Below, piece after piece: positions 17,987 to 26,514 of a stretch of 64,000 nucleotides of DNA. Each line of letters begins with the position of its first letter. Position 1 is the stretch's first letter. The position numbers were made by a program, and so were the translations under genes. Source of the DNA: BRH-c54 sp032251145 (GTDB lineage: Bacteria; Bacteroidota; Bacteroidia; Flavobacteriales_E; Vicingaceae); the NCBI GenBank assembly GCA_032251145.1, contig JAVVER010000001.1, positions 1 to 64,000 of the forward strand, given 5' to 3'. The notes under the pieces were generated by a model that searched no databases, was not told the DNA's origin, and saw only the letters and a program-made list of their open reading frames with translations.

Positions 17987-19723
17987 TTTGGTGTATTTTC
18001 TCTTTCTATAAAAGAAATGAGCAATACCAAACAGCAACATTATTCCTACGGGTAAAACCGTATTGAAAATCTGCCAAGTAACTTTTTCTTCTTTAATAAT
18101 AGTATGGTCTAAAAGTCTTATTTTAAATTTCTTTGTTCTTACACTCATCAATCCATTGTCGTTACACAAATAATTCATTACGTTCAGCATAAAATCTGCA
18201 TTACCATATTGTTGTTTGGTATATCTATCTAACCCTAAAGGCATGTATTCATTGGTACTTGGATTTACTGCATTTCTAGCAATATCGCCATCGGCAATAA
18301 CTATCATTTTGTTAGGCTTACTTTTTTCTCTAAAAGCAATTTCGTTGGCTTCTAAAATTTGTGGCGGCACTCTGTTTTTAAATACCGATTCAAAACTACC
18401 TTCGAGCAATGCCGCTGCAACTTGATGTCCTTTATTAAATTGACTTTGGTCGGGTTCAAACCTTAAAAACGATAGACTTACCCTAGTTGGAGCACTTGAT
18501 ACTTTGGTGTATTGAGATGATTTTAAAAGTCCAATCTTTGTAATCCCTGCTTTATTAATCGTATCAATGGTACTAGTAAATTCTCCCTTAACAGCATTAA
18601 GGTTGTTTACTATTGGATGACTGTTTGCGGGAGTTAATAGCGGAAAGAAATACCAAGGAAAAAGTTCTGTTTTGGGCTGATTTCCCACAGTTCCAGTAAC
18701 AATCGGTATGGGTGCCGATTGCAAATCCTGAATAAGGTTAGTATTCACCCTAACACCATAGGTAAATAATTGGTCGTCTAAATTCAAATCTTGAGGAATA
18801 GCCATGGTAACATCCGAAGTTCTAAGACTATCCATGCTAGCAAAAACGGGGTCTATCATCCAAACTACTTTTCCGCCATACATAATGTATTGATCGATAA
18901 TAAATTTATCTTTTTCAGTGAATTTCTGTGTTGGTTTCGCAATAATAATAGCGTCATACTTCGGACGAACAACAAACTCCTGAGTAGAATCTTTCATGGT
19001 TCTTTCGGTAAGACTGAATAACTCTCCATTTATTTTAATTCTGTCTATGCTATAAAATTCTGCTAAGGAAGTAGATAAAGAAGCTACTTCATATTTATTC
19101 AATTCTCCATGCCCATCAATAAAAGCAATTTTAGGCTTTAATTCTGTGGTAAGATTGTAAATGGCATTGGCGATTTCATACTCCAATCCTTCAATAGAGC
19201 TATTTATCATATTAATAGGATTACTGCCTAATTTACTTTTTAACAACTGAACAGGAATTTCTTTTCCTTTATAAAAAAAGATAGCTCCTGGCCAAATCAG
19301 TTTATTAGAAAAGCCATCGGTAGTTTTTTCGTTTAAGTCTGTAGGTTGTAGTCCTTGTTTAAAAAGCTGCTGATAAATTTCTTTGGTAATTTTTTCGTCA
19401 CCACTTTCGGCAGGATTGATAAATTCATAATCTAAATTATCGTTAGAATATGCCCTGAACTCATCCAACATCTCCCGCGTTTCATCACGCATTTTTTTGT
19501 AGGCAGCAGGAAAATCTCCTTCTAAGTAAACTTTTACATAAACAATATCATCTAAGTTTTTTACTAATTCTTTAGAAGCATTAGAAAGCGAATATCTCTT
19601 TTCAGAGGTAAGGTCAAAACGCTCAAAAAGCAATGACGCTGAGAAGTTGATAAAGACAATCAGCAAAATTCCTATTGCTAACGAAGATAAATCTCTGTTT
19701 CTATTTGCGTTGTTTTTTACCAT
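17984..19723 (-). CDS. gldG: Gliding-motility ABC transporter substrate-binding component GldG
   Basis: A 579-residue membrane protein with an N-terminal transmembrane helix (LSSLAIGILLIVFINFSASL), a large periplasmic domain (ABC_transp_aux type, LVKNLDDIVYVKVYLEGDFP through KIAFIDGHGELN) and a C-terminal helix (VLPVGIMLLFGIAHFFYR). Length and architecture fit GldG, which with GldF and GldA forms an ABC transporter required for gliding in some Flavobacteriia. It overlaps gldF by 7 bases and is translationally coupled to it. The stop codon is part of the palindromic element that follows. Confidence 0.93.
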   Translation of the reverse strand: MVKNNANRNRDLSSLAIGILLIVFINFSASLLFERFDLTSEKRYSLSNASKELVKNLDDIVYVKVYLEGDFPAAYKKMRDETREMLDEFRAYSNDNLDYEFINPAESGDEKITKEIYQQLFKQGLQPTDLNEKTTDGFSNKLIWPGAIFFYKGKEIPVQLLKSKLGSNPINMINSSIEGLEYEIANAIYNLTTELKPKIAFIDGHGELNKYEVASLSTSLAEFYSIDRIKINGELFSLTERTMKDSTQEFVVRPKYDAIIIAKPTQKFTEKDKFIIDQYIMYGGKVVWMIDPVFASMDSLRTSDVTMAIPQDLNLDDQLFTYGVRVNTNLIQDLQSAPIPIVTGTVGNQPKTELFPWYFFPLLTPANSHPIVNNLNAVKGEFTSTIDTINKAGITKIGLLKSSQYTKVSSAPTRVSLSFLRFEPDQSQFNKGHQVAAALLEGSFESVFKNRVPPQILEANEIAFREKSKPNKMIVIADGDIARNAVNPSTNEYMPLGLDRYTKQQYGNADFMLNVMNYLCNDNGLMSVRTKKFKIRLLDHTIIKEEKVTWQIFNTVLPVGIMLLFGIAHFFYRKRKYTK

Positions 19724-20448
19724 TTTCTGCTTGCCAATATGGTTTTCGTTAATAATAAAAACAAAAAGATAACACTTAAAAAGTAAATTACATCTCTGGA
19801 ATCGATTACTCCTCTACTCATTGATCGATAATGTTCATTGATTCCCAATTTTATAATAAATGCATCAATAGTCCCGAAAAGCTCTAACGCACTAATAGCA
19901 TCGAAACCTGCATAGCAAAAGAAGCATAAAAATACTGCTATTAAAAAAGAGATGATTTGATTGTTGGTAATGGCACTGGCAAATAAGCCTATGGCAACAA
20001 ATACGCTTCCTAAAAACAACAAGCCGAAATAAGAACCCCAAGTTGCTCCTGTATCAATATTTCCGGGAGGACTCCCTAATTGGTAAACAGAATAAAAATA
20101 AACTAAAGTGGGTAAAAGTGAGAAAAACACCAATGAAAAACCAGCAATGTATTTAGCCAACACAATTTGGAAATCTGTAATTGGCTTGGTTAAAAGCAAT
20201 TCTATGGTTCCTGTGCGGCTTTCTTCAGAAAACAAGCGCATGGTAATGGCGGGAATTAAAAACATAAATACCCAAGGACCAATATAAAAAAGAGAACCAA
20301 TGCTAGAAAAGCCGTTGTCCAAAACATTATAGTCGCCAGGGAAAACCCACATAAAGAGACCAATAGTAGTAAGAAACACAGCAATAACAATGTATCCGAC
20401 TAATGAGCCTAAAAAACTTCTAATTTCTTTGTTGATGAGCGTTAGCAT
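19717..20448 (-). CDS. gldF: Gliding-motility ABC transporter permease GldF
   Basis: A 243-residue ABC-2 type permease with about six transmembrane helices (first GYIVIAVFLTTIGLFMWVF). The signature region between helices, FSEESRTGTIELLLTKPI at about residue 90, is typical of GldF. It begins the minus-strand operon gldF-gldG and acts in the inner membrane. The ATPase gldA is not in this window. The ATG at 20448 is preceded by an AT-rich leader divergent from the tRNA gene. Confidence 0.94.
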   Translation of the reverse strand: MLTLINKEIRSFLGSLVGYIVIAVFLTTIGLFMWVFPGDYNVLDNGFSSIGSLFYIGPWVFMFLIPAITMRLFSEESRTGTIELLLTKPITDFQIVLAKYIAGFSLVFFSLLPTLVYFYSVYQLGSPPGNIDTGATWGSYFGLLFLGSVFVAIGLFASAITNNQIISFLIAVFLCFFCYAGFDAISALELFGTIDAFIIKLGINEHYRSMSRGVIDSRDVIYFLSVIFLFLLLTKTILASRKW

Positions 20449-20562
20449 CTATCTTATTTCAGGTTTTTGTTGAAAAAAATCAAAAGTACAATTTTTTATG
20501 CGACTTAAAATTTAAAATTTGTTAATGATAAGCCCCTTTTCGGAAAGTTTTTAAACTAATGC

Positions 20563-20592
20563 TTTGTAAGTGATTAAAAAATTGTAAATTTG
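20563..20592 (+). promoter_or_regulatory. Bacteroidota-type promoter of the initiator tRNA gene
   Basis: TTTG at 20563-20566 and TAAATTTG at 20585-20592, 18 bases apart, match the -33 TTTG and -7 TAnnTTTG consensus. Transcription would start near 20598, about 40 bases before the tRNA. Confidence 0.75.
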
Positions 20593-20636
20593 CACTCCAT
20601 TTAGGGAGAGCGAGACAACTTTATTTAAAAATATAT

Positions 20637-20709
20637 CGCGGGGTAGAGCAGTTGGTAGCTCATCGGGCTCATAACCCGAAGGTCGTCCGTTCGAGTCGGG
20701 CCCCCGCTA
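20637..20709 (+). tRNA. Initiator tRNA-Met (CAT anticodon)
   Basis: A 73-base cloverleaf: acceptor GCGGGG/CCCCGC with a C-T mismatch at positions 1:72, D arm GAGC/GCTC, anticodon arm TCGGG-CTCATAA-CCCGA with CAT at 20670-20672, and T arm GTCCG/CGGGC with TTCGAGT loop. The unpaired first acceptor position and the three consecutive G-C pairs in the anticodon stem are the hallmarks of a formyl-methionine initiator rather than the elongator. CCA is not encoded. Confidence 0.95.
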
Positions 20710-20713
20710 CTAA

Positions 20714-20741
20714 AACCTCAGATTACTCTGAGGTTTTTTTG
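20714..20741 (+). terminator. Rho-independent terminator after the initiator tRNA
   Basis: The stem AACCTCAG/CTGAGGTT with a 6-base loop is followed by a run of seven T, five bases after the tRNA 3' end. Confidence 0.92.
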
Positions 20742-20749
20742 TTTATTGA

Positions 20750-20780
20750 ATTTACATCATAAATTTATAATGTAAATTTG
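20750..20780 (+). promoter_or_regulatory. Inverted repeat overlapping a -7 box before the PafA-like gene
   Basis: ATTTACAT (20750-20757) and ATGTAAAT (20770-20777) form an inverted repeat spaced 12 bases apart. The right arm overlaps TAAATTTG (20773-20780), a good -7 box 20 bases before the ATG. It could be an operator; the regulator is unknown. Confidence 0.4.
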
Positions 20781-20799
20781 GAGCTTAAATTCAAAAGTT

Positions 20800-22425
20800 A
20801 TGAAACACTTTTCACTAACGGTTTTTTTAATAGCAAACACACTTTTAGCTTGGTCGCAATACAAACAACCTAAATTGGTTGTGGGCATTGTAGTAGATCA
20901 AATGCGTTACGATTACATTACTCGTTTTTGGAATAAATTTAGTGATAATGGGTTTAAAAAATTAATAAATAATGGGTTTAACTGCGAACAAACCCATTTC
21001 AACTATATGCCTACCTATACTGCTCCTGGTCATGCCTCAATTTTTACAGGAACTACACCAGCAAATCATGGTATTATTGCCAATACTTGGTACAACAAAA
21101 CCAATAAGAGCAATACTTATTGTACAACTGACGAAAACTTCGTATCTGTTGGCACAAGTACTGATATGGGAAAAATGTCACCCAATAAATTGTTGGTTAC
21201 TACTGTTGCGGATGAGTTAAAAACCGCTAATAATCAATCTAAAGTAATAGGAATTTCTATTAAGGATAGGGGAGCTATATTACCTGTTGGCCACCTTGCT
21301 GATGCTGCCTACTGGTATGCGGGTGAAAATGAAGGAAAATGGGTTTCGAGTACTTACTACATGCAACAATTACCTAAGTGGTTAAATGAATTAAATAAAA
21401 AAAATACTGCGAATACCTATTTACAACAACCGTGGGAAACACTTTTGCCCATAAACGATTATACTGAAAGTATTGCCGATAATAACATTTACGAAGAAGT
21501 TTTTGAAGGCGAAAAAACTCCTGTTTTTCCACATAATTTACCAGCATTAAGAAGAACAAATAAAAATTACGATTTAATAAAATCAACTCCTTTTGGAAAC
21601 ACCATTCTGAAAGAGTTGGCTTTTGAGGTTATTAAAAATGAACAATTAGGTAAAGACCATATTACTGATATGCTTACCATTAGCTTCTCTTCAACAGATT
21701 ATATAGGACATCAGTTTGGACCTTATTCCGTAGAAATTCAAGATACATATTTACGTTTAGACAGAGAAATTGCGGAGTTATTATTTTTTTTGGAAAAACA
21801 AGTAGGCGAAAATGAATTTATGGTATTTCTAACTGCCGACCATGGCGTGGTTAACGTGCCTCAACTTGCTATTGATAATCAACTTCCTGGTGGTTATTTT
21901 GAAGAAAAAAAAACTTTAGAGAAAATAAATACACTGTTTTTTGAAATGTTTAATGTGCAAAAATTAGTGGAAAACTTATCAAATTACCAACTATTTTTTA
22001 ATCATGCATTAATTAAAGAACATCAATTAAATTTAATTGATATAGAAAATGCAGCCGTTAATTTTATGTTAACACAAGAAGGAATTGTAAAAGCAGTTTC
22101 CTCAACCAATTTAAAAGCAACAGAATTTTCCGATAAAATTATGGGAAATGTACAAAGAGGATTTCATCAGGTTCGTTCGGGAGATGTACTGTTTGTACTT
22201 GCTCCAGGTTGGATAAATAAATGGAACACCAAAGGAACCACACACGGTTCGCCATATAACTACGATACTCACGTACCTTTGCTTTGGTATGGAACCAATA
22301 TTAAAAAAGGTGTTCGAAAAGAGCAGTTAGCTATTACAGATATTGCAACCACACTCTCTGTGTTGCTAAACATTTCTTTGCCAAGCTCTTGCGATGGAAG
22401 TGTGATTGAAGAGCTAATTAAATAA
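20800..22425 (+). CDS. PafA-like alkaline phosphatase superfamily protein
   Basis: A 541-residue periplasmic phosphomonoesterase/phosphodiesterase of the alkaline phosphatase superfamily. The signal peptide ends LLAWSQ; metal ligands are seen in GIVVDQMRYDY (Asp33), the nucleophile threonine in PTYTAPGHAS (about residue 74), STDYIGHQFGP (Asp/His, about 300) and LTADHGV (about 345). This matches the PafA family, the calcium-dependent phosphatase widespread in Bacteroidota. It releases phosphate outside the inner membrane. An inverted repeat overlaps its putative promoter. Substrate range is not readable. Confidence 0.9.
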   Translation: MKHFSLTVFLIANTLLAWSQYKQPKLVVGIVVDQMRYDYITRFWNKFSDNGFKKLINNGFNCEQTHFNYMPTYTAPGHASIFTGTTPANHGIIANTWYNKTNKSNTYCTTDENFVSVGTSTDMGKMSPNKLLVTTVADELKTANNQSKVIGISIKDRGAILPVGHLADAAYWYAGENEGKWVSSTYYMQQLPKWLNELNKKNTANTYLQQPWETLLPINDYTESIADNNIYEEVFEGEKTPVFPHNLPALRRTNKNYDLIKSTPFGNTILKELAFEVIKNEQLGKDHITDMLTISFSSTDYIGHQFGPYSVEIQDTYLRLDREIAELLFFLEKQVGENEFMVFLTADHGVVNVPQLAIDNQLPGGYFEEKKTLEKINTLFFEMFNVQKLVENLSNYQLFFNHALIKEHQLNLIDIENAAVNFMLTQEGIVKAVSSTNLKATEFSDKIMGNVQRGFHQVRSGDVLFVLAPGWINKWNTKGTTHGSPYNYDTHVPLLWYGTNIKKGVRKEQLAITDIATTLSVLLNISLPSSCDGSVIEELIK

Positions 22426-22595
22426 AAACAAAACCTCCTATTTTTTTTACTTTTTTTAAACGTAGGTGTAATAGAAACCAAATAAGTTTTGTTATAAAGT
22501 TTTCATGTATATTCTTTAAAATTAAAGAAGATGTTAATTATGAAAACTAGAAGAAAAATCCCTCAAAAAATCCTTAAAGTTTTTTAGGATAGTAG

Positions 22596-22603
22596 TACTT
22601 TTG
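22596..22603 (+). promoter_or_regulatory. Candidate -7 box immediately upstream of prfB
   Basis: TACTTTTG lies 4 bases before the prfB ATG at 22608, the same sequence and nearly the same spacing as before the lamin-tail-domain gene. If used, the prfB message would be leaderless. Confidence 0.35.
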
Positions 22604-22607
22604 GGGT

Positions 22608-23694
22608 ATGATAACACAAGAGCAATTAAAAAAATTAGCTGATCGCCTGGAAGCGTTAAGGGGGTATCTTTGACATACCTGGGAAAACAATACAATTAGA
22701 AGAAGAACAGCAAAAAACTGAAGATCCTAACTTTTGGGACAACCCTGATGAAGCGGAAAAGCAACTTAAGGTAGTTCGCAATATAAAAGTTTGGGTAGAT
22801 GCTTTTAATGAGCTTAAAACCATGTTAGGCGATTTAGAGGTGCTTTATGAATTCCATAAAGAAGGCGAAGCTACTGAAGAAGAAATCGACAATCAATACA
22901 ACCTTACATTAGAAAAATTTGAAGATGTTGAATTTAAAAACATGCTTAGTTCTGATGAAGATAAACTAAGTGCTGTGCTTCAAATTACGGCTGGTGCTGG
23001 TGGTACCGAAAGTTGCGATTGGGCTTCCATTCTGCTACGAATGTATAAAATGTGGGCTGAAAAAAACAACTACAAACTTACTACACTAGATTACCAAGAT
23101 GGAGATGTTGCTGGCATAAAAACCGTTACCATAGAAATTGAAGGCGATTACGCATTTGGTTACCTTAAAGGTGAAAATGGTGTACACCGTTTGGTGCGTG
23201 TAAGTCCATTTAATGCTCAAGGTAAGCGTATGACTTCCTTTGTTTCTGTTTATGTTTACCCTTTAGTTGATGATACTATTGATATTGTAATCAATCCTGC
23301 AGATATTACTTGGGATTTCGCTCGTTCGGGAGGTGCCGGAGGGCAAAATGTAAACAAAGTAGAAACAAAAGTAATACTTAAACACCTGCCTACTGGCATT
23401 ATGATTACTAATTCAGAAACCCGTTCTCAATTAAAAAACAGAGAAAAAGCCATGCAGTTATTGAAATCGCAACTTTATGAAATTGAAATGCGAAAAAAAC
23501 TGGAAGCTCGTTCTGAAATTGAAGATAGTAAAATGAAAATTGAATGGGGAGCTCAAATAAGAAGTTATGTGTTAGACGACAGAAGAGTTAAAGACCATAG
23601 AACCAATTTTACAGTGAACGACCCCGATAAAGTATTGTCTGGCGAATTAGACGGTTTCCTGAAAGCTTATTTAATGATGTTTGGAAAAAATTAA
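22608..23694 (+). CDS. prfB: Peptide chain release factor 2, programmed +1 frameshift
   Basis: Recognises UAA and UGA stop codons and releases the peptide. Translation starts at 22608 (MITQEQLKKLADRLEALRGYL), meets an in-frame TGA at 22671-22673 and continues after a +1 shift at CTT-TGA-C, skipping T22671, to give 361 residues. The shift site AGGGGGTATCTTTGAC is the classic one, with an internal Shine-Dalgarno-like AGGGGG a few bases before the slip codon. The GGQ motif is seen in SGGAGGQNVNKVET. Regulation: low RF2 lets the ribosome pause at TGA and shift, so synthesis is autoregulated. An annotation starting at 22822 would lose about 70 N-terminal residues. Confidence 0.96.
22659..22674 (+). 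promoter_or_regulatory. RF2 programmed frameshift site
   Basis: AGGGGGTATCTTTGAC: the G-rich Shine-Dalgarno-like stretch, slippery CTT and TGA stop followed by C (a poor termination context). Identical in layout to the well-known Escherichia coli site. Confidence 0.95.
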
Positions 23695-23741
23695 ATCAAC
23701 GTAAAACTGAGGAACATTGCAACAGAATTGAAAAAAAAGTA

Positions 23742-23781
23742 ACTCACCCCCAAGTTATCGAAAGATAACTTGGGGGTGAGT
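23742..23781. repeat. 18-bp perfect hairpin with GAAA tetraloop
   Basis: The left arm 23742-23759 and right arm 23764-23781 are perfectly complementary (CTCACCCCCAAG.../...CTTGGGGGTGAG), closed by GAAA. It lies 48 bases after prfB. No T-run follows, so it is either a strong 3' stabiliser, a factor-assisted terminator or a dispersed palindromic repeat. Confidence 0.85.
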
Positions 23782-23896
23782 CGAAATAAATTAATGAACA
23801 AATGAAACAAGCCATACCTAACTTTAAACACACTCGTCAATGATTATTGGGTTTGTGTATTTAGAGGAGCTTGAGAGAATTTATAAACTATAAATC

Positions 23897-24235
23897 ATGA
23901 AAATATACCACAATCCAAGATGTAGTAAAAGCAGGGAAACTTTACAAATTATTCAAGATAAAGGTGTAGATGTTGAAATAATTGAATATTTAAAAGACAT
24001 TCCATCAAAAACAGAATTGTTGGATGTACTCAAAAAGTTAAAGCTAAATGCTGAAGACATTACTCGTAAAACTGAAACAGACTACAAAGAAAACTTTAAA
24101 GGAAAAAAACTATCTAACGAACAATGGGTAGAGGCTATGATTAAATTTCCTAAGTTAATAGAAAGACCAATAGTGGTAAAAGGGGATAAAGCCGTTGTTG
24201 GACGACCACCTGAAAAAGTAATAGAATTAATGTAA
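23897..24235 (+). CDS. arsC: ArsC-family arsenate reductase (glutaredoxin type)
   Basis: A 112-residue thioredoxin-fold protein that reduces arsenate to arsenite using glutathione or glutaredoxin-type thiols. The active-site cysteine is in YHNPRCSKSR (about residue 9), and the arginine-containing LIERPIVVKGDKAVVGRPP at about 90-108 matches the family. It could also be a YffB/Spx-like paralog, which shares the fold, but NPRCSKSR fits ArsC best. It stands alone, 1.7 kb ahead of the sigma factor that opens the arsenosugar region. Start ATG at 23897. Confidence 0.85.
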   Translation: MKIYHNPRCSKSRETLQIIQDKGVDVEIIEYLKDIPSKTELLDVLKKLKLNAEDITRKTETDYKENFKGKKLSNEQWVEAMIKFPKLIERPIVVKGDKAVVGRPPEKVIELM

Positions 24236-24240
24236 AAGAA

Positions 24241-24408
24241 TTATTTATCTTCTTCTAAACCAGCCAATTCTCTTATAAAACGAGGGGCGATTTTGTTGAT
24301 AAAGAATAATTTAAGCGAACCTGGGATAACAACTGTAAACAAAAACATTAACACCCACATTGCTAAAAAGAAAATGAAGAAAAAGAATATCCAACCTAAT
24401 GTTTGCAT
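24241..24408 (-). CDS. Small membrane protein, 55 aa
   Basis: A minus-strand ORF between arsC and fumC. The translation starts MQTLGWIFFFFIFFLAMWV and has one or two merged hydrophobic helices over residues 5-30, then a basic-charged tail (LFFINKIAPRFIRELAGLEEDK). Codon usage and the well-formed amphipathic tail make it look real. Function unknown; the family is not recognised. It is convergent with arsC (stop 5 bases from the arsC stop) and divergent from fumC. Confidence 0.65.
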   Translation of the reverse strand: MQTLGWIFFFFIFFLAMWVLMFLFTVVIPGSLKLFFINKIAPRFIRELAGLEEDK

Positions 24409-24429
24409 AACTAATAAGAATTAAATTTG
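24402..24429 (+). promoter_or_regulatory. Candidate promoter of fumC
   Basis: TTTG at 24402-24405 and TAAATTTG at 24422-24429 with 16 bases between. Spacing is slightly short. It would give a leader of about 55 bases before the fumC ATG, and the -33 element overlaps the start of the divergent small membrane gene. Confidence 0.4.
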
Positions 24430-24491
24430 TGCGTGTAAAAGTAAAAAATTAACTGCTAATAAATAAAATATTCATTAAAAAAATAAAAAAA

Positions 24492-25892
24492 ATGGAATAC
24501 AGAATTGAAAAAGACACTATGGGAGAGGTAAAAGTGCCTGCCGATAAGTATTGGGGAGCACAAACAGAGCGTTCAAGAAATAACTTTAAAATTGGACCAG
24601 CTGCCTCTATGCCCCTAGAAATTGTTTATGGTTTTGCTTATCTAAAAAAAGCTGCTGCTCATGCTAATTGCGAATTGGGCGTTTTAGCTCAAGAAAAAAG
24701 AGACTTAATTAGTCAAGTATGCGATGAAATTTTAGCAGGTAAGCACGATGATCAATTTCCATTGGTGATTTGGCAAACAGGTTCTGGTACACAAAGTAAT
24801 ATGAACGTAAATGAGGTAGTTGCGAATAGAGCTCAAGAATTAGCAGGAGGAAAAATTGGAGAAGGAGAAAAAGCCATTCAACCTAATGATGATGTGAATA
24901 AATCCCAATCCTCAAACGATACTTTTCCTACAGGAATGCATATTGCTTGCTATAAAATGGTGGTGGAAAGAACCATTCCAGGTGTAGAAAAACTAAGAAA
25001 TACGCTAAAAGAAAAATCGGAAGCTTTTAAAGATGTAGTAAAAATAGGTAGAACGCACCTTATGGATGCTACCCCACTAACTATTGGACAAGAATTTTCG
25101 GGATATGTTTCTCAATTAGACCACGGAATTAAAGCGTTGAATAACACCTTAGCACATTTAGCAGAATTAGCTTTAGGTGGTACTGCTGTTGGTACCGGAT
25201 TAAATACTCCTGCCGGTTATGATGTTTTGGTTGCTAAAAAAATTGCTGAATTTTCGGGCTTACCATTTATCACTGCTGAAAATAAATTTGAAGCGTTAGC
25301 TGCACACGATTCTCTTGTTGAAACACATGGTGCTTTAAAACAACTGGCTGTAGCCTTAAATAAAATTGCTAACGATATTAGAATGATGGCTTCAGGACCA
25401 CGCTCCGGAATTGGGGAATTAATCATTCCTGCAAACGAGCCTGGTTCTTCTATTATGCCAGGAAAAGTGAACCCAACACAATGTGAAGCGTTGACTATGG
25501 TTTGTGCTCAGGTAATGGGTAATGATGTTGCTATTACCGTTGGCGGAACGCAAGGACATTATGAGCTAAACGTGTTCAAACCAATGATGGCTTATAACTT
25601 ATTGCAAAGTGCTGAATTAATTGGAGATGCCTGCGTATCGTTTAATGATAATTGTGCTGTTGGTATTGAGCCCAACTACCCTGTAATTGAAAAATTATTA
25701 AATAACTCATTAATGTTAGTTACGGCTTTAAATACCAAAATTGGTTATTACAAAGCTGCCGAAATTGCTAATACAGCACACCAAAACGGAACAACACTAA
25801 AAGAAGAAGCCATACGTTTAGGTTATGTTACAGCCGAACAATATAATGAGTGGGTTAAACCAGAAGATATGATAGGAAGCTTGAAAGAATAA
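24492..25892 (+). CDS. fumC: Fumarate hydratase class II
   Basis: A cytoplasmic TCA-cycle enzyme that interconverts fumarate and malate without an iron-sulfur cluster. The 466-residue length is standard. Motifs are GSGTQSNMNVNEV (about 97), the catalytic histidine in GRTHLMDATPL (about 187) and the superfamily signature GSSIMPGKVNP (about 317-327). An N-terminal segment DTMGEVKVPADKYWGAQTER confirms the start. The stop is 46 bases before the sigma-factor ATG. Confidence 0.97.
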   Translation: MEYRIEKDTMGEVKVPADKYWGAQTERSRNNFKIGPAASMPLEIVYGFAYLKKAAAHANCELGVLAQEKRDLISQVCDEILAGKHDDQFPLVIWQTGSGTQSNMNVNEVVANRAQELAGGKIGEGEKAIQPNDDVNKSQSSNDTFPTGMHIACYKMVVERTIPGVEKLRNTLKEKSEAFKDVVKIGRTHLMDATPLTIGQEFSGYVSQLDHGIKALNNTLAHLAELALGGTAVGTGLNTPAGYDVLVAKKIAEFSGLPFITAENKFEALAAHDSLVETHGALKQLAVALNKIANDIRMMASGPRSGIGELIIPANEPGSSIMPGKVNPTQCEALTMVCAQVMGNDVAITVGGTQGHYELNVFKPMMAYNLLQSAELIGDACVSFNDNCAVGIEPNYPVIEKLLNNSLMLVTALNTKIGYYKAAEIANTAHQNGTTLKEEAIRLGYVTAEQYNEWVKPEDMIGSLKE

Positions 25893-25938
25893 ATTGAAGA
25901 TAATAAACATAAATTTTTCTTCTTATTTTTACAACATT

Positions 25939-26508
25939 ATGAATGAAACAAAAAACAGTGCAGTCCAAATTACGGATTGGGTAAATCATTATTCGGATGA
26001 TCTTTATTCTTGGGCATACCATAAAACCTCAAACAAAGAATTAGCCGAAGATTTGGTGCAAGAAACCTTTATGGCGGCTTTTAAAGGGGTTGATAATTTT
26101 GAAGGAAACAGTTCTCCAAAAACTTGGCTTTTTAGAATTCTTAATAATAAAATTATAGATTATTATCGTCAGAAAAAGAATTTTAACCACACCTCTATAG
26201 ATGAAAATGAAAGCATAAAAAATACTGATAAACTTTTTGACGAAAATGGTCATTGGGAAACTCCTACCTCCTTTTCCGATAAAGAAGAACACTTATTAGA
26301 TAACCCCGATTTTAATAAAATTTTAAAAAAATGCATAGACATTTTGCCCGAAAACTGGGCGTTTGCTATACGATATAAATACATTGTAGATAAAAGTGCT
26401 GTAGAAATTTGTAAGGAATTAAATATTTCTACGTCCAATTATTGGCAAATCATACATAGAGCAAAATTACAGCTTAAAGTATGTTTAGAAAAAAACTGGA
26501 CTAACTAA
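25939..26508 (+). CDS. ECF RNA polymerase sigma factor
   Basis: About 189 residues from the ATG at 25939, preferred over an in-frame ATG at 25894 because the extra 15 residues are not conserved-looking and abut fumC. Region 2 is seen in AEDLVQETFMAAFKGVDNFEG and KTWLFRILNNKIIDYYRQKK; region 4 in LPENWAFAIRYKYIVDKSAVEIC and WQIIHRAKLQLK. It heads a dense operon, followed 6 bases later by its likely anti-sigma factor, and may control the downstream arsenosugar genes. That target assignment is inference from position. Confidence 0.9.
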   Translation: MNETKNSAVQITDWVNHYSDDLYSWAYHKTSNKELAEDLVQETFMAAFKGVDNFEGNSSPKTWLFRILNNKIIDYYRQKKNFNHTSIDENESIKNTDKLFDENGHWETPTSFSDKEEHLLDNPDFNKILKKCIDILPENWAFAIRYKYIVDKSAVEICKELNISTSNYWQIIHRAKLQLKVCLEKNWTN

Positions 26509-26514
26509 AAAACT

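Noticed and set aside
22540..22587. 15-codon basic ORF (MKTRRKIPQKILKVF) just before prfB
   Set aside because: Could be a leader peptide, but it is too short and there is no further support; noted only.
22822..23694. prfB starting at 22822
   Set aside because: The frame continues upstream through the programmed frameshift site to the ATG at 22608.
23829..23893. Tiny ORF directly upstream of arsC
   Set aside because: About 17 codons, no recognisable features; compatible with chance.
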